64,000 nt of DNA from Asterias rubens (taxonomy: Eukaryota; Echinodermata; Asteroidea; Forcipulatida; Asteriidae), in contig NC_047066.1 in NCBI RefSeq assembly GCF_902459465.1, positions 22,323,047-22,387,046 of the forward strand, written 5' to 3'. The notes under the pieces were generated by a model. It was not told where the DNA came from. It saw only the letters and a program-made list of their open reading frames with translations, and made no database searches. A program made the position numbers and the translations under genes. The first letter of the stretch is position 1; each line of letters begins with the position of its first letter. Shown here in pieces: positions 35,510-46,509 of the stretch.

Positions 35510-36350
35510 GTGATTTCAGTCCTGTGAGGGAATTTTAATGGTGTAGTTGCAGTGCGCCCTCACATGACGAAAAACCACCAATCGGCTTGATGTAAAGTGT
35601 GTCGTCGTCTGCTGAATGCTGCATGTGGAGCTGGCTGGGCTAAAACTTATCTTTTCATAAAAAGATGCGGATGTGAGTAAACAAGTCATAATATTCCTAC
35701 CCCTGTCAGTACTGGGAAGGCTTGGTGAGCAACTTGCTCTGAAAGGTCGGGGTGCGTTTTTTGCGGTCGAACGTAACCATTCCATCATGTCCCATGTCGC
35801 GGTCATGTATTTTGTAAGCTTGGATTGGTGGTTTGTGATGATAACAACTGTTTCGGTTGAATTTGCCATTCTTTTTCACTGACTACCCCTGATGACCAAA
35901 ACAATTTTTGGTTACGACCGCCAAAATTACCCCTGAATTCGAAATTTGAAATTTTAAGCAAACCCTATTGACATATTGCATATTCTTCATCTTGGTGGTT
36001 TCAGTCCTGAATGATTTTTTGGGGGGTGAAGGTGCAGTGCGTCCTTATATGACGAAAAGTTTTATTTGGGTGAAGTTGCAGTGCGCCCTCATATGACAAA
36101 AAAACACCAACCGGCATGATTTTTTTTTGTGAAGTTGCAGTGCGCCCTCATATGACAAAAAAACACCAACCGGCATGATTTTTTTGGGGTGAAGTTGCAG
36201 TGCGCCCTCATATGACGAACCACTCGGCATGAAGTGATGTGTGTCGTCTGCTAGCTGAATGCTGCATGCAAAAAGATGTGAGTAAACAAGTGGCAATATT
36301 CCTGCCCCTGTCGGTACTGGGAAGGTTTGGTGAGCAATATCCGCCTTAAA
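35510..36350. repeat. Tandem repeat with GCAGTGCGCCCTC core
   Basis: Four units of ~62 bp at 36028-36230 (gtgaagttgcagtgcgccct, then catatgac, aaacaccaaccggcatgat). A longer related unit is at 35520-35750. Both blocks end in gtgtgtcgtc...gctgaatgctgcatg, a gtgagtaaacaagt stretch and cctgtcagtactgggaaggc-like sequence, so the whole block was duplicated once and then the core expanded. Confidence 0.85.
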
Positions 36351-36579
36351 TTAGCTCAAATTACATTGAATTTACAGGTACTTACAGGTCCTCTTCGGAT
36401 TGCAGGCCTCTTCATCAGATCTTCATTCAATACAACCTCCTGTTAACATTGTCGTGTAGTCGTGCAAGCTCTCTCACCTCATAGTCATAGTCTCGAGTCT
36501 TGAGAAAGTTTGTATGGAATCCCCAGCTAGTAAAAGTAAGCATGCTGGTAAGTAAAGTATAGTAACTCGCTGTTGTTTA

Positions 36580-36837
36580 GGGTGCATTTGTTTAGTAGCT
36601 TCCCTGGGTCGACCCCGGTCTGCCCCTGGTACGTTCGAATGGCTTTGATGTCATTCCGGGGGCTCACCCGGGTCAGCCCCAAGTGCCCTGCTTGTGTGCA
36701 GTGGGTCACCTGGGGGCTGTCCCCAGGTACATGACGTCACTACGAGAGCGGTGAGTGATCGTTAGTTCAGCTCTTGTCAGGGGCTCACCCAAGTGAGCAC
36801 TGCGGGGTAGACCCAGGGAACCTTATCGAACGCACCC
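36580..36837. mobile_element. hAT-like MITE
   Basis: The ends are inverted: GGGTGCATTTGTTTAG...TTCCCTGGGTC and the complement of GACCCAGGGAACCTTATCG/AACGCACCC. The flanking 8 bp (gttgttta and attgttca) agree at 6 of 8 positions, consistent with an aged hAT-type 8-bp duplication. The interior is GC-rich for this window. Confidence 0.75.
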
Positions 36838-37253
36838 ATTGTTCATAAATGTGGTGAGCTATGTGCTTGCTTACTGTGCATTGTGTGTTTTTACTTTGCA
36901 AAGCAATGGTACTTGCAGTTATCAGCCTTGTATGAGAAAGTTTGTACTATTGATTCCCCAACTAGTATACATGCGGTGTTCCTTGCGCTGCCAGGTGGCT
37001 ATTATCAGTATCTGAGTGTATTTTTGTATTACTATATATTAGATTTAGTACTACATCTGTTGGGACTACGTATGGCTAGGATTATGCAATCAGTTGAACT
37101 GTTTATTTCAAAAGATTCCTGTAAGAAATTTAAAACAAACTACACGAGGGTGCTCGAATTACGAGGGTAATTCACAATTGAACAGCAGTGTTTTCACCCT
37201 CTCTCTCACACTACAGCAAGCACATGTCTGTCCCTTTTGTCTTTCCCTCACAT

Positions 37254-37640
37254 AAAGGCAGTGGACACTATTGGTAATTACTCAAAATAGTTATTAGCAT
37301 AAAACCTTTCTTGGTGACAAGTAATGGGGACAGGTTGGTAGTATAAAACATTTTGAGAAACAGCTCCCTCTAAAGTGCCATAGTTTTGGAGAAAGAAGTA
37401 ATTTTCCACGAATTTGATTTCGAGACCTGGCAAGTTTAGAACTTGAGGTCTCGAAATCAACCATTTAAACGCACACAACTTCGTGTGACAAGGGTGTTTT
37501 CTTCTTTCATTATTATCTCGCAACTTTGATGACCGCTTGAGATCAAATTTTCACAGGTTTGTTATTTTATGCATATGTTGAGATACACCAACTGTGAAGG
37601 CTGGTCTTTGACAATTACCAATAGTGTATAGTGTCTTTAA
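37254..37640 (+). mobile_element. ~380-bp TTAA-ended MITE, copy 4
   Basis: Near-complete copy of the GAGACCTC-palindrome type: AAAGGCAGTGGACACTATTGG at the left, ccaatagtgtatagtgtctt at the right. Confidence 0.88.
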
Positions 37641-37769
37641 AAAAAGGTGGGGGGGGGCCCATAGGTCCTACACTCAAACCCTTTTCACATGTTTTTCTTC
37701 TCAAGTCATATTATTTATACATGTTAATGTTACAATATTATGTTCCAAGATAAACTTTATAAATTTTGT

Positions 37770-38560
37770 TTAGATAGTGGGTTCGAATCCCGCCCGAGTA
37801 TTAATTCTTTGCGGTAACTGTACATTAGACACCCCTCTAGAATTGCAGAAAAGGTTGTGGGTTTGAATCCTACCCGAGTAATATGCCTGTGATTTTTGTT
37901 TACAGAGCCTGGGAAAGTTATGAGTATACAGTGCTAACACACATTGGTGTATGGGTAATTTGTAACAAAAATTAATATTCTATGCTAATTTCCATCAATT
38001 AAATTGTTGTGGTACCCACTGCTAAAAATATAGGATTCAAACCGCCTCTAGCTATCGGGCAATCTGCGTGGTCTAGTTGGTAAGACACTGCTCTAGAATT
38101 GCAAGGGTCATGGGAATCCCACCCAAGTAATATGGCTGTGATTTTGTCTTTTTCACAGAGCTTGGGAAAGTACCGAGTATACAGTGCTACCAAACATCGG
38201 TGTATATATTGGTAAAACCAAAATGAATTATCAAGGGGATGTTAATTTTGCATCGGGGATAAAAAATGTTAGTTTAAATCTTACGAAAGTACTGACTTTA
38301 CAGTGCTTTTATTTACATGCACCATTGTAAGGGTAACACCAAATTTTATGAATTCCTTTTCCACAATGCAAAATTATCTTAATCCTTGTGGCTCTCACTG
38401 CTAAAACATAGGATTCAAACTGCCTCTCTAGCTACTGGGCTAGCACAGTGGTCTACTGGTTGGACATCTGCTCTAGCAGTGCAAAGGTCATGGGTTTGAA
38501 ATCCACTCAAGTGATTTGCCTGTGGATTTCTTTCGTACCCATTGGGAATGTCTGTATTCG
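37770..38560 (+). repeat. Cluster of tRNA-derived SINE units
   Basis: Four B-box-like segments recur in one orientation (near 37782, 37862, 38105 and 38485), each followed by pieces of the tail ...gcctgtgattttt...gggaaagt...gagtatacagtgctaac. The unit at 38060-38215 is most complete (CGTGGTCTAGTTGGTAAGAC A-box region). They are tandem or serially inserted SINEs lying 90-880 bp past the 3' end of the TRIM-like gene. B boxes carry changes, so none is a working tRNA. Confidence 0.82.
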
Positions 38561-38651
38561 TTGTAGTTTTTTTCAACCCAAATGCTCATGCACGTGAGTT
38601 ATGATTGACATCTTGATGTACAATAAACTTTAAAATCCACAAGAATGTTAG

Positions 38652-40646
38652 TTAGATTTCTTGTTCATAGATCTTAAAACAGTCTTCTGCAGCCACTACC
38701 AAGTCCCCATTTGAAGTGAAAGTCATGCCATACATGTTACGAAAACCTGTAGGATTATAACCAATGTATTTGCCATCAGAACTGAATTGCTGTATTTCAC
38801 TTGATACAGGAATGATGGATGGTTTACATACAGCAACGTAAATGCTACCATCCCATGCACAGAGTACACCAGTTGGTTTCAATTTTTCTTGATCTGCTAG
38901 ATCAATCAGATCCACTGTAAATACGACACTGCCATTGTACGTCACTGATATTAACCTTGATTTCTCTGAGTTCGTGTAGATGAGGCGCTGGTTGTGCATT
39001 GTTAAATACTCAGTAATCCCTGGTGCAAGGAGTTTTCTGATGAAGGATCCATCTGGGTTATGAAGGGTGATCTCCTCTCTGCACATGTAACCAACTGCAA
39101 TGAGATTGTTTTCATCCACAGCAAGGCAGGTTGGGTCATTGTTGATTTCTCTACCAGGTATGAACTGCCACATGAGTTTTTGCTTCTTACTGAATGTCTT
39201 GACAAACGTTGTTCTTTTCTTGTCGATAACAATAAGATGGTCATCTTTGTTCACTACAACATGAATTGGATTAGCTAGACCATTGAAGTTAAGTTTTGTC
39301 AAGGTATCTACAGAATTTGGACTGAATGTTATCAACTGATTGTGGGCAGTGTCCACTGCAACAATGTGGTTGTTAGAGAATTTTGCAACACTCTTTTTAC
39401 AGCTGAATCCTTTATTTGCCAGTCCAAATATCACTTCTTTCAGTTTCCATTTTGGATACAAAGTTGTGGATCTTGTTGATGCGTTATCCTTGTCCTGTTG
39501 CACCAGTTCTTTGTGTACAACTCTTCCAAGTGACTGTTCATTTTCTTCAAAGTCTAAGTAGCCCAATGCATTGGGCACATTCTCAGACTTTATGTCCGTA
39601 ACTAGTTCATTGAGGTTGTGAAGGATTTTCTGCTTGAGGGATAGAATCTCATGCTGGCTCCCTTGGGTCATGAGGAGATGTACTTCATTCAGTTTGTACT
39701 CCGCATTTTTCAACTGCGTTTTATTTGTCTTTTGAGCAGCATCAAATACCTTGGCATTGTCCTGGACGATTCTGTCTGCCTCTTGCTTCAGTTTCGTCTC
39801 CTCTTTTTTGACTTTTTGCTCCATTTCTTGTATCTTTGCAAACTCCTTCTCTGCTCGTTTGGTAATTTTCTTGTTTGTCTGACCAAGCAACAAGTACATT
39901 TTGTTTTGGGACTTATCTGCTTCTTTGATGACTCTCTTCAGCTCTGTCATGTTCTGTTTCACTTTCCCAACAAGAGTGTCCACCTCTTCTTTGCACTTGT
40001 GTACTGCCTCAGGTAGGTCAACCAGCGAATGCTCTTTGCCTCCATGGCCAAGAATGCTGCAGGTTGTGCATTTTAACTGCTGACATGTCTCACAGTAGAT
40101 GTTGAGATGCTGGTCTGTGTGCCTCTTGCACTTTGGAACATACTCCCTGATTTTACTCTTGTAGATGACTTCCCCAGATTGAAACTGAGCCAGAGTGTAG
40201 ATTTGATGGGATTTCATAAGAGTCATGCGGGTATGTTGTGCTTGGCATTCAGGGCAGAGGAAATGATCACATTGCATACATCTTGAAACGGCCCAATTTT
40301 TGTCATCATTACAGGCTTGGCATTTGATACTTGAACTTTGACCTCTTGTAACCTGTTCATCAAATGCAAACTCATCCATAGCAGCACTTAATTTAAGGTC
40401 TTCGAGTAGACCAGCCACACCCTCTACAGTCAGGCTGGTCTGGCGTCTGCACAAGGGACATGGTACTTTAGATATCTTTGGATTAACTTGACTTTTTTGG
40501 AGTTCACAGAGGCATTTGTAGCAGAAACTGTGCATGCAGTCAAGGACTCTTGGGTCTGTGTAGCGGTCAGAGCATATCGGGCATTCAAATTGATCTTCAG
40601 ATGCTGTGTTTATCATTGATTGATTGTTAACACCACCAGCAGCCAT
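38652..40646 (-). CDS. TRIM-like RING/B-box/beta-propeller protein, 664 aa
   Basis: A single coding exon on the minus strand. The first ATG is at 40646-40644 (AAG-ATG-G, good context). The frame stays open seven codons upstream to a GTG, which is not a plausible start here. The RING has C22-C25-C37-H39-C42-C45-C63-C66. Two B-boxes follow (CQACNDDKNWAV...HTRMTLMKSHQ and CKRHTDQHLNIYC...H), then a long coiled coil rich in Lys, Glu and Gln (~215-360). A C-terminal region of about 260 residues has repeated strand patterns (NPIHVVVNKDDHLIVIDK, TCLAVDENNLIAVGY, GMTFTSNGDLVVAAED) typical of NHL-like six-bladed propellers. This matches the TRIM2/3/56/71-like architecture and predicts an E3 ubiquitin ligase. 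Two 5'UTR exons are predicted upstream. Invertebrate TRIM families are expanded, so one-to-one orthology should not be assumed. Confidence 0.95.
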   Translation of the reverse strand: MAAGGVNNQSMINTASEDQFECPICSDRYTDPRVLDCMHSFCYKCLCELQKSQVNPKISKVPCPLCRRQTSLTVEGVAGLLEDLKLSAAMDEFAFDEQVTRGQSSSIKCQACNDDKNWAVSRCMQCDHFLCPECQAQHTRMTLMKSHQIYTLAQFQSGEVIYKSKIREYVPKCKRHTDQHLNIYCETCQQLKCTTCSILGHGGKEHSLVDLPEAVHKCKEEVDTLVGKVKQNMTELKRVIKEADKSQNKMYLLLGQTNKKITKRAEKEFAKIQEMEQKVKKEETKLKQEADRIVQDNAKVFDAAQKTNKTQLKNAEYKLNEVHLLMTQGSQHEILSLKQKILHNLNELVTDIKSENVPNALGYLDFEENEQSLGRVVHKELVQQDKDNASTRSTTLYPKWKLKEVIFGLANKGFSCKKSVAKFSNNHIVAVDTAHNQLITFSPNSVDTLTKLNFNGLANPIHVVVNKDDHLIVIDKKRTTFVKTFSKKQKLMWQFIPGREINNDPTCLAVDENNLIAVGYMCREEITLHNPDGSFIRKLLAPGITEYLTMHNQRLIYTNSEKSRLISVTYNGSVVFTVDLIDLADQEKLKPTGVLCAWDGSIYVAVCKPSIIPVSSEIQQFSSDGKYIGYNPTGFRNMYGMTFTSNGDLVVAAEDCFKIYEQEI

Positions 40647-40685
40647 CTTGATGCTGCTGCTGTACACTTGTTTGTCTTTGTATCA
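40647..40685 (-). other. 5'UTR part of the TRIM-like gene's coding exon
   Basis: The reverse strand shows the acceptor tttacatttcag directly before 40685, giving a 39-nt leader before the ATG. Confidence 0.6.
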
Positions 40686-40820
40686 CTGAAATGTAAACAA
40701 GAAAAAACTTGTTTTTAACATGTAATACAATTTATAAACTGTAAACAGAGAGGATCATTAGACAATTTGCAAGAAGCAAAGAGAGTCTGGGGAGGGGAGA
40801 ATTGCTCATCACACACTTAC

Positions 40821-40890
40821 CTGCTATGTTGCCTTCTTCTTTGCATTTGTTGAGTTGTATACAATGTTAACTCTTCACTTGAAGGTACCT
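40821..40890 (-). other. Predicted 5'UTR exon 2 of the TRIM-like gene
   Basis: 70 nt on the reverse strand between acceptor cttttacag and donor gtaagt. It contains no useful reading frame. Confidence 0.55.
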
Positions 40891-40959
40891 CTGTAAAAGA
40901 AAATAATAAGTTTTATAATGGGTTTTATGGATCGCTCAATTAGAAAAACTCACACAATC

Positions 40960-40982
40960 GGGGGGGGGGGGGGGGGGGGGGG
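40960..40982. repeat. G23 homopolymer
   Basis: A run of 23 G followed by tgggg in the UTR intron of the TRIM-like gene. The length may be affected by sequencing error. Confidence 0.8.
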
Positions 40983-41530
40983 TGGGGAGCATGGCTCTAG
41001 TATGGTTCATAGGGCTGGGTCCACATCAGGTGAGTGTAATTAAAGCAAGCTGCAAGGCAAAGACGTTACCAAATAAGCCATTTGCGTGTTAGATTTTAAT
41101 ATTGTCTGGTACAATGACGCGCTTGATCACAAGTTTCCACTTAAATTTGAGTTGACCATAAAGATGAGAAAAATTAGACAAAAGTATGTAAGTATTCAGT
41201 AACAATGTGTTCTTTGAATAAATTACTTGGATTTTTCAAATGCAAATCATAACATAATAAAGGGGTAAAATAAGTTCCTTAAACCAGCATTTAATAAATG
41301 AATGATTTACAGACATACTATATAAAATAAGATAATATTACGATAATATCTAAACAAGAAAGCAAACTGTGTCGTAACTACCGAGTCATTAGTACAAAAG
41401 ATTTTTGTCATTTCATTGTGATGTTTATACTGAAACGGTGTTTTTCCAGCCCAGCTGTGAAAAAGGAAATTGACTTGACATTGTACAACGTGGCATTTAG
41501 AGGAATCTTCACTAAACCGAAATAACTTAC

Positions 41531-41610
41531 CCGAGTTTTTACAGCAAACAGCAAACCTCAACCAATACAAAACCTAACCCTATCCTATGCTCCCTTGCCT
41601 ATGCATTGCT
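41531..41610 (-). promoter_or_regulatory. Predicted first UTR exon and promoter of the TRIM-like gene
   Basis: A strong donor (CTCGGgtaagtt, 41530-41524) marks the end of an upstream exon on the minus strand. A MITE (41611-41817) lies immediately beyond, so the promoter is either very short or overlaps that element. Confidence 0.4.
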
Positions 41611-41817
41611 CTATAGACCTTTCTTTTGCAACGTCACAGCCCAAGTTTTTGCCAACCCAGATTGGAAAACTATGGAAAGCCATAATGTGCAAATCAAGAA
41701 AAGATCGATATTTTTTGGTAACAATGAACCAAATTTGTACGATTTAATGATTTACTAACATTCGGCCGACCATGCCAACCAAGGCGGTTTGTTTATTAAC
41801 AAAAGAAAGGTCTATAG
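41611..41817. mobile_element. 207-bp MITE with CTATAG ends
   Basis: Perfect 18-bp terminal inverted repeat CTATAGACCTTTCTTTTG. The flanking target duplication is unclear (TA at most). Confidence 0.88.
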
Positions 41818-43140
41818 TGTTTACATATTATTTTCTCATCACAGGCCTAGTGCCAAATCCACTGTAAAATTCCCATATCTATTTATAAACATTGTTAGTC
41901 ATGACAAATGAATAATAGAGCGTTCTGTTGACATTAGACCAACATTTTGCATGGGCGGCCTTTTCATCAAGTGTCACCAAATGTAACTGGGTGGCACAGA
42001 TTTGTCCTTTTTAGTGAAATATATAAAACAAAATCAATGAAGATTTTGTTGTAGGTTTTGTTTTAAATAGCATGATTTATGAGTGATGATGGGGGTAGTT
42101 TGACAGCACACAGGCCTATTGTAATTTTGTAAGTGATAAACTCTTTGTTTTGTAGTGTAGGCAGCCCATAGTTTTGCCAAAAGTATGGTAAACCTTGTGA
42201 CTGTGCAAAAGAAATGTCTATTCAGCCTTATGTTTGCCTAACAAAGGTCATGACAAGACTGTCAGAATTGTAAACTGTAAACTATACTCTGTTAACTGAA
42301 CACTCTTTATTACATCTATGATTACATAGAGTTTATATATAACACCTTTGTAAACTGCTTTTCTTAGATAATTTAAATTATGATTACTGATTCAGATAAC
42401 CAAAAATTATCTAAAATTATTTCAGTTTATAGTAATGCATAAAATGTTTTTTTTTCCACAGAATGTTTTATAACAGTTTACCAAACATCATTCTATGGGT
42501 AATAATATTTTGCGGCCTTAATGAAAGAAGCGTTGTTGTTCCATTCTGTGGATGCAGTTACAGTGAATGTGCGATCGACAGATTTGCTACAGGTCCTATA
42601 GAAGTGCCCTTTGCACAACGAAAATAGCACTTAACCCCTGAAAAGTTCTATACAAGTTTTACAACGGTTTGGAGATTTATAGATGATTTATTAGTGACCT
42701 CTGAAGAAAATTTTAGTTATTTGAAATGTGAAAATATTTAACTATTTCAATGCCATTGTAATTCTGTGATTTTCCTTCTTTTACTAAGTTAATTCTTAAT
42801 CACCCAAATTTGACTTTGTTACAAGTAAATTACAAAAAGATGTACCTCAGAAATTTATAATTGACAGTTAACAAAGTGTATTCTGCTCTGAAATGAATTT
42901 GCGAGCTATAGGCCTATATGTATAGTTTTGTAATAAAGAGACACAGAAATGATCACAAACGTACCATTAAAAGATAAACATCAATTTAGAAATCAGTTAA
43001 ACCAGAACACAATAGAATAACTCTTTTAAAGAAAGTAATGTTCGAGTTTCCAATGGACATTAGCCTATATTTAAATATTCATGAAGTCTCTTCCCTTTAA
43101 AGAATGGTTTATCCAATCACAAGCCCTTTTAAGATAAGTT
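41818..43140. other. Intergenic, nothing recognised
   Basis: AT-rich sequence without exon-like or repeat structure that I can support. Confidence 0.4.
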
Positions 43141-43405
43141 ATGCAAATTAGTCACCGACTGCGTGATCACGTGATCGTTGCGCAGTCGCCATGGTTAAAT
43201 GTAGTTACTTTTAAACGAATAAAACAAAAACGAAACTGTTTTTGTCTCATCAGATTTCCAAGTTCTTTTATTTTGACAAAATAAAGACTTTTCTATTGAG
43301 AGGGGCTCTTTTTAATATGCAAATTAATTCTGATCACCGGCGGGAAAGACTGGATCAGATGATGCAAGAAGCCCATTGAACCGTGCATGCATTCTAAAAG
43401 ACAAA
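43141..43405 (+). promoter_or_regulatory. Candidate promoter of a plus-strand transcript
   Basis: It contains ctgcgtgatcacgtgatcgttgcgcagt (quoted in two parts: the E-box core tgatcacgtgatc and the flanking gcgcagtcgccatgg). The E-box is an 8-bp palindrome, GATCACGTGATC extended. CpG content is higher than around it. It sits directly upstream of the open exon at 43406. Confidence 0.4.
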
Positions 43406-43498
43406 ATGGAAGACGTCGAGAAATCTCTGTACTTTTTCTCAAGAAAATTCAAGTTTTATTGCAGTAATGAAGACACAAACTACCACAAAAGCGTGAAG
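43406..43498 (+). CDS. Candidate first coding exon, unknown protein
   Basis: ATG in AAAATGG context, then 31 open codons (MEDVEKSLYFFSRKFKFYCS, then NEDTNYHKSVK) and a donor AAGgttagt in phase 0. The residue mix looks like protein and the position follows a promoter-like stretch, but I recognise no family and cannot place the next coding exon with certainty. Joined to the first exon-like module (44792-44914) it would give a product of about 65 residues before a stop. It may instead belong to a gene whose other exons I cannot see. Confidence 0.45.
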
Positions 43499-44539
43499 GT
43501 TAGTTAACAATGGTTTGTAGTTTATGATGGTTATGTTTTAAAGGTTTTTACACAAATAATTGACATGAAAGTTGGACGAGTATTTTCGGCCGGGCTGCAC
43601 GAGATACTAAACCTCCAGTAGCGTGCTGGACCATTGTCTATGGGCGAACAAGGACTCGGTAGACGGCATGGCTTTCCTGCTGCGAGCATGGTTTGACTTG
43701 GACGGACCGAAAATGGCGCATTTATTTAAATGTAACTGAAATGAACGATAAGATAATTTGAAAGGGAGTTTGCTCACCACGAGAACCTACTGTTCTCTAC
43801 TAAACTATTATTAATATTAATTATAAGTTCAATTTGGTTCAATTAACATCATAAACTGTACGTTCATAGACGTCATAGGAAGTACTAGTAGAAGGGAGCA
43901 GAAGTCTTTTCCGTACGAAGGAATTAGTTATGAAAAGGGGAGTTTAAAAACGCACCTGTTCAAAGGTTTTGCCATATGTTCTTTTACTTTTGGACAATTT
44001 TGTTTTTACCAACTCCACCAGTAGGCCCATAACCAGGAATTGTTATTTTTAATGATTTTTTGGGGGGTGCTTTTTTTAAGGGGGCAAATTGTATGATTAA
44101 ATTTTATGTGGGTTTTGTATGAGGGGAAGCCTTTATTTCATTAAACAAATTTTTTGGGGCAATTTGGGGGGTAGTTTTTCTTTGAGTGGAGGGGGTGTTT
44201 GTTTTTATGTTTTTTTTATTATTTTTTATTATGGGGGCGGACTTTTTTCTGGCGTGTCTCCAGGTGAATTTAAAATTATCTCAATTTACTTTACCAGTTG
44301 AAGAAAAAAACTGCACTTTTATCAGTTCCCTATAGAGTGCCCCCACAAAAAACAAAACAAATTAAAAATGTGTGGTATATTTTTGAATAGGCTGATCAAC
44401 AAATTTTATAATCAGGCAATCAGAGTCCGGTACAACAAGTTTGCCCAGTGCAGACTGTCAGTCTAACTTGCTGCCTTCTGATGCGACTCGTCCATGATGA
44501 CACATGCTGGATGTATAATCCAACAACTTGCCACATACC

Positions 44540-44920
44540 TTTTTTTTTAATGAAAACTTAAGTCTTGCCCAATTCCAAAAGGCCCAAATTGTACAGCTCA
44601 ATTTTTGAAGGCTGATGTTTCTTTCATCAGATAATTGGACCCCATGCCGTAAAGGCTTCACGCTCAAATGCTCCATCTTGGACAGACCCCCCCCCCTAAA
44701 AATAAAAAAAAAATAAAAACCCACTAAGAAAATATATACAACAAAATTGTGAATAATTTTTGTGTATATTTTGTTTCCCTCTCTCAAACAGGAAGGCTTG
44801 CCACCCGCTAAGGATGTTTTCCCATCAACAAGATTAGACATCTTAGATCTCCAAAGACCTCTCATCACCCAAGCATCTTCTCGTAATACTTGAATCATCA
44901 AGGATAATACAAAAGTATGT
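44540..44920 (+). repeat. Segmental duplication unit 1 (pair at 46265-46640)
   Basis: Shared order in both: aaaact, then a cccaattccaaaaggcccaa-like stretch, a ctgatgtttctttcatcaga-like stretch, gtaaaggctt, tgctccatcttggacagac and tgtgtatattttgtttccct, then the module. This shows that modules A and B were copied with their intron flank. Confidence 0.85.
44792..44914 (+). ncRNA. Exon-like module A
   Basis: A pyrimidine tract and acceptor (tttccctctctcaaacag) precede it and the donor is gtatgt. The core catcttagatctccaaagac...catcttctcgtaatacttga recurs in modules B-D. It is open for 33 codons in phase 0, then TGA. It may be an exon of a non-coding or very short-coding transcript. Confidence 0.5.
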
Positions 44921-45057
44921 TAATCTTAGTCTTGACTTTTAGTGAATTATTTTCAATCCCACATATTTGTGTGGATCATTGTATTCCTTTTGAAGCATCT
45001 TTCCAACAACAATAATTTCCTTAATTTATGTTTTCAATTGATTTGAATAGCATAGCC

Positions 45058-45923
45058 TTAAAGACTCGGGACACTATTGGTAATTGTCAAAGACCAGTCT
45101 TCTCACTTAGTGTATCTCAACATATGCATAAAATAACAAACCTGTGAAAATTTGAGCTCAATCGGTCGTCGAAGTTGCCAGATAATAATACAAGAAAAAA
45201 CACCCTTGTCACACGAAGTTGTGTGCTTTCAGATGCTTGATTTCGAGACCTCAAATTCTTAATCTGAGGTCTTGAAATCAAATTTGTGGAAAATTACTTC
45301 TTTCTCGAAAATTATGTTACTTCAGAGGGAGCCATTTCTCACAATGTTTTATACTATCAACAGCTCCCTGTTACTCGTTACCAAGTAAGGTTTTATTTTT
45401 AGACCTGCTTGAACGAAAATGTCAAGTCGTGAACTTTGCTGAATTCCACTTAAAATGTTTTCGATGAATAAGGAAATCGAGTCATATGATTATAAATAGG
45501 TTTCAATTGTGTAAAAAAACAATCATTTTGTAGGCCCTTGTCCAGAGCTTTTCTGATAGATTTGCGAAAAGCCCCATTACGTAATCACTCTCAAAACGTC
45601 ATTAGTAGATAAAGCCGCTTTGTTGCAGCGTGGATGTATAACAAAGCAAACTCCCACAAATGACGTCAGCGGCATTGTCCTGTGACGCCCGCTCTCAACG
45701 GCAGAAATGTTTTTAGTTTTTCAAAAAACCTTTAGGTAGGGGCCTGATTTTTTAATTGGTAATTACAAAAAGTTCAGAAGTGTACACATATCAAAATTAC
45801 ATTAAAATGGTGAACAAGTGCATTAAAAACAAGTAAAAATACAATTTATGTTGAAAACATACCGCTCAGGTAGCTGTTTAATAATTATTTTGAGTAATTA
45901 CCAATAGTGTCCACTGCCTTTAA
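45058..45923 (-). mobile_element. ~380-bp MITE, copy 5, split by a ~480-bp insertion
   Basis: TTAA-bordered ends match the family. The element is in reverse orientation relative to copy 1. Between 45397 and about 45880 a ~480-bp unrelated stretch interrupts it, containing aaaatgacgtcagcggcattg-like and gtcacgcccgctctcaacgg-like sequence (approximate). It is probably another inserted element. Confidence 0.8.
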
Positions 45924-46509
45924 CTGCTCAATCCAAGGCAGCAAGTCCTTTCAATAACAATAAAAACTTCAAACAAAAGCCTGTCTGTGCCATTTGAGTG
46001 CGCGTTTGTTTTTGTGGGGGTCACAAACTGACAAATCTTTGCTGTTGGCTTATTAATTACTATTTTTTTGAATCTTTTTAAAGCTGCTTGAGTGGTTGTT
46101 TTCCTCTAAACATATCATTACCACAATGAAACCCTGTTTTAACAAAGGACAAAATAACTAAGGTTCTCATAAAAAGCTCCATTTAAGGATAAATAAATGA
46201 TTTCTTTTCTAATAAACCTCTCATGCATACATTGCAAGCAATCAGCTTCACATATCTTTTTATTTAAGTTTTGTTTTAATGAAAACTAAATTTTGCCCTA
46301 ATCCAAAAGACCCAAATTCTTCAGTGAAACTCTGAAGGTTGTTGTTTCCTTCATCAGATATGCCTCTAACTGTAAAGGCTTGGTGCTCCCATGCTCCGTC
46401 TTGGACAGATTTGCCAACCCCCTAAATTATTTTGTCTGGATCTGTCCTCTTATTTACAACAAAGTTCTGACTAATTTATGTGTATATTTTGTTTCCCTCT
46501 CACAAACAG

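Noticed and set aside
36028..36230. CRISPR-like regular repeat array
   Set aside because: Animal genome, spacers are themselves repeated, no cas genes. It is an ordinary tandem repeat.
40647..40667. Seven-codon upstream extension of the 664-residue TRIM-like protein
   Set aside because: It would need a GTG start. The ATG at 40644-40646 has a strong context and is conventional for an animal gene.
44458..44901. 147-codon minus-strand frame
   Set aside because: It lies antisense across the duplicated intron flank and module A and crosses a C7 tract and poly(A)-like runs. No protein-like features.
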